A stretch of 64,000 nucleotides of DNA from Bernardetia sp963719525. GTDB lineage: Bacteria; Bacteroidota; Bacteroidia; Cytophagales; Bernardetiaceae. Within the stretch, counting starts at the first letter, position 1, and the number at the start of each line of letters is the position of its first letter. This document shows positions 61,861-64,000 of this stretch, piece by piece. Both the position numbers and the translations under genes were made by a program. The notes beneath the pieces are model-generated. The model searched no databases. It saw only the letters and a list, made by a program, of their open reading frames with translations, and had not been told where the DNA came from. Location of the stretch: NCBI GenBank assembly GCA_963719525.1, contig CAVRCG010000004.1, forward strand, positions 3,658,001 to 3,722,000, read 5' to 3'.

Positions 61861-64000
61861 ATGACACTAGCATTTATTTATACTAAAATCAAAAAAAATA
61901 AAATTACGTCCTCTTTTTTGAGTAATTGTTTGGTTTTTTTGTTTGCACATGCTTTTATTTACTGCTTTTTTTCCTTGTCGTCTTTTGCACAGATAGATGA
62001 AAAATCTCCTTTTTATCACTTAGAAAAAGGGAATTATAATCAAGCTATTCGCTATGCACAAGCAGCTTTAGAAAATACTAACAGTGATTTGGAGCGTGGA
62101 CAACTTCTGATTATTATTTCTCGTGCATATCGTTATCAAGATGATTATTCAACGGCTCTTAATTATGCTGTTCAGGCTACTACGCAATTTGATAGAGTAG
62201 AAAATAAAAAGGATGAAGCTCTATTAGGTAAAGCAGAGGTTTTTACAGAAATAGGACTTTTATATCAAAATTGGTTTTCTTATGATAAAGCAATAGAGAA
62301 TTTTGAAAAGGCAAAACAAATCTATCAAGACCATCTAAAACCCAAAGAAGCGGTAGAACTGGATAGAAAAATAGCACATAATCAATTTTTGAACGGAGAT
62401 TACAAAAAGTCAGAAGAAAATTATCTAAAAATTTTAGAAGAAGACAAAAAAACTAAAAACAAAGAACTTATTTCGTTTTCGCTGGGAAAGCTAGCTATTG
62501 TAAGTAAAGCTAGTAACCCAAATAACTCTTTAAATTATTCTATAGAAAAATATAATTTGGAGGTAGAGAAGGGAAATAATCCTGAACAAATTGCGTTTGC
62601 AGCAAACAATATTGGTTATTTATATAGACAACTGGAAAAAGAAAAAGAAGCAGTTTCTTATTTTGAAAAAGCACTTGTAGCTCTGCAAGGTATAGATAAA
62701 AAAGATGAAATTATACTTAATAATTTGGGTGTAACCTATACAGCACTTAAAAAATATCCTCTTGCACAGCAATATTATGAAGAAGCCTTAAAGATTAATC
62801 AGACAAAAAATAATAATGTTGCTATTGCAGACTCCTATAATTATTTGGGAGTAAACGAATACTTAGCGGCTCACGCTCAGGAAGCTAGAGCAAAGGTGGA
62901 AAAGGCAATTACTATTTCTGAAAAAAATAACCTACAACAATCTTTAGCCGATTCGTATTTGCTTTTATCCAAAATAGGAGAATACGAAGGTGATTTTAGG
63001 CAAGCACAAGAGGCTTTTAAAAAATACACAGACATAAAAGCAAAGTTAGAAAAAGAAGCTACTAGAGAAAAAGAAGCATTACAAAGGCAACGTACAGAAG
63101 CAGAAAGGCAAGAAAATCAACTTGTTCAGAGTGAAAATGACAGAGAACAAGAACGATTGAGACTAGAAAAAATACAGAGTGAATCTGAAAAACAAGCAAA
63201 AGAAAATCAGCTTTTGAAAAGTGAAAATGAACTTCAACAAAGTCAAACCAAAAATGCACTTTTACAAGCTAGACAAACACAGCAAGTTCTTTTACTCACC
63301 AAAAACGAACTTGAAGCTGCCAAAAGAAGAGAAGAGATTCAGCTTTTAGAGAATGAAAGGCAAGCAAATAGTGCACAATTAAGAGAACAAACTCTTCAAG
63401 TAGAACAACAGAAAAAAGAAAAAGAACTTTTAAAAAATAGAAATAAACTTCAAGAACTAGAAACCGAAAAAGAAAGATTAGAAGCCTCAAAACAAAAATC
63501 TTCTAAATATATTGCTTATCTGATTGCTGTGGCTGCAACTGTGCTGTTTGGATTTGCTTTAATTGCTTTTGTTCAAAATAAAAAGAAAAACAAGAAAATT
63601 GAAACTCAAAATAAAGTGTTGGAACAACAGCAGCAGGAAATTTCTATCAAAAACGATTATCTTCAAGCCTCTGAAGAAGAGCTAAGACAAAATTCGGAAG
63701 AACTTCAAACAACAAATGAGCAGCTTATTCTTGTCAAGATGAGTATAGAAGAAAAAAATCTTGCTCTAGGAGCTTCTTTATCAGAACTAGAAAATCAGAA
63801 AGAAATTATTGAGAAAAAAAATCACGATATTACTTCTAGTATAAATTATGCTAGACGAATCCAGACAGCTATGTTACCTGACTTGAATAAAGTAAAACAA
63901 GCCTTGCCCGAGTCATTTATCTTTTTCAAGCCTAGAGATATTGTAAGTGGAGATTTTTATTGGTTTAGTCAGATTTCAGAACAAAAATCCGTTATTGCAG
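61861..64000 (+). CDS. TPR sensor with SpoIIE-type PP2C phosphatase domain (partial, runs off the edge)
   Basis: The frame is open from ATG 61861 (MTLAFIYTKIKKN...) to the window end. An ATG at 61789 is an alternative, but 61861 gives a better signal peptide ending SLSSFAQ. Then follow TPR units (about residues 45-395, e.g. NYNQAIRYAQAALE, LNNLGVTYTALKKYPLAQQYYEEALKI), a very long charged coiled coil (about 400-535), a membrane helix (YIAYLIAVAATVLFGFALIAFV), a second coiled coil and the start of a PP2C/SpoIIE domain (SSINYARRIQTAMLPDLNKVKQALPESFIFFKPRDIVSGDFYWF). The catalytic C-terminus is outside the window. It resembles the output half of the sensor at 30-34 kb. Confidence 0.88.
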   Translation, partial: MTLAFIYTKIKKNKITSSFLSNCLVFLFAHAFIYCFFSLSSFAQIDEKSPFYHLEKGNYNQAIRYAQAALENTNSDLERGQLLIIISRAYRYQDDYSTALNYAVQATTQFDRVENKKDEALLGKAEVFTEIGLLYQNWFSYDKAIENFEKAKQIYQDHLKPKEAVELDRKIAHNQFLNGDYKKSEENYLKILEEDKKTKNKELISFSLGKLAIVSKASNPNNSLNYSIEKYNLEVEKGNNPEQIAFAANNIGYLYRQLEKEKEAVSYFEKALVALQGIDKKDEIILNNLGVTYTALKKYPLAQQYYEEALKINQTKNNNVAIADSYNYLGVNEYLAAHAQEARAKVEKAITISEKNNLQQSLADSYLLLSKIGEYEGDFRQAQEAFKKYTDIKAKLEKEATREKEALQRQRTEAERQENQLVQSENDREQERLRLEKIQSESEKQAKENQLLKSENELQQSQTKNALLQARQTQQVLLLTKNELEAAKRREEIQLLENERQANSAQLREQTLQVEQQKKEKELLKNRNKLQELETEKERLEASKQKSSKYIAYLIAVAATVLFGFALIAFVQNKKKNKKIETQNKVLEQQQQEISIKNDYLQASEEELRQNSEELQTTNEQLILVKMSIEEKNLALGASLSELENQKEIIEKKNHDITSSINYARRIQTAMLPDLNKVKQALPESFIFFKPRDIVSGDFYWFSQISEQKSVIA

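Overview
The window reads as chromosomal DNA of an AT-rich Bacteroidota bacterium, most likely a Cytophagales member close to Bernardetia/Flexibacter. The grounds are PorT, a PorP/SprF protein beside a giant CHU_C (gliding-type C-terminal) adhesin, an orphan T9SS sorting tail, Reg_prop/SpoIIE sensors, DUF4837, DUF3857 and DUF2141 proteins, TAnnTTTG-type -7 promoter words, a ubiE-porT gene order and a carotenoid desaturase. There is no prophage, rRNA operon, IS element or CRISPR array. The genus assignment is inference.

Layout. 0-6.8 kb: envelope and housekeeping genes (DUF4837 lipoprotein, PBP4-type dacB, crcB, thrB). 6.8-10.1 kb: a minus-strand arsenic cluster (acr3 remnant, arsR, arsM, arsenate reductase) with three copies of a likely ArsR operator. 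10.3 kb: a tRNA with anticodon CAU. 10.8-20.9 kb: response regulator, GNAT, TPR protein, EnvC-like M23 protein, PopT/DUF368, uvrB. 21.3-30.4 kb: T9SS adhesin plus PorP/SprF, K+ channel, CAP-SPOR protein. 30.4-36.1 kb: giant propeller/SpoIIE sensor, then ubiE-porT. 36.4-46.9 kb: NlpC/P60, two peroxiredoxins, MscS, MacB-like permease, greA, HIT, csaA, cobT, a HesB-like protein. 47-54.8 kb: transglutaminase-like protein, vapBC behind NDH-2, an Rpn nuclease with a free-standing Rpn C-terminal domain, SDR, aroQ. 55-64 kb: crtI, orphan T9SS tail, phzF, tdk, thioesterase, and a TPR/SpoIIE protein that runs off the right edge.

Two window-wide patterns stand out. First, intergenic DNA, usually just after stop codons, carries compact hairpin elements whose two halves are inverted copies of each other. 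In these the loop words are conserved (CTCA/TGAG, TCTGTAC..GAA..TCTGA, CTGAAAG), while the stems differ between halves or copies and stay self-complementary. Two copies of a second element sit inside entirely different but perfect 17-20 bp inverted repeats. This points to structure-conserved DNA or RNA elements and is the best candidate for an undescribed system here.

Second, seven protein genes (acr3, the adhesin, the CAP protein, ubiE, ndh, SDR) and the tRNA T-loop each look wrong by exactly one extra base, with two sites in some genes; removing those bases restores the family sequence. This looks like an insertion-type sequencing error, so most broken genes are probably intact in the organism. 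The acr3 5' truncation is not explained this way.

Protein functions rest on recognised motifs and gene order only; no searches were run.
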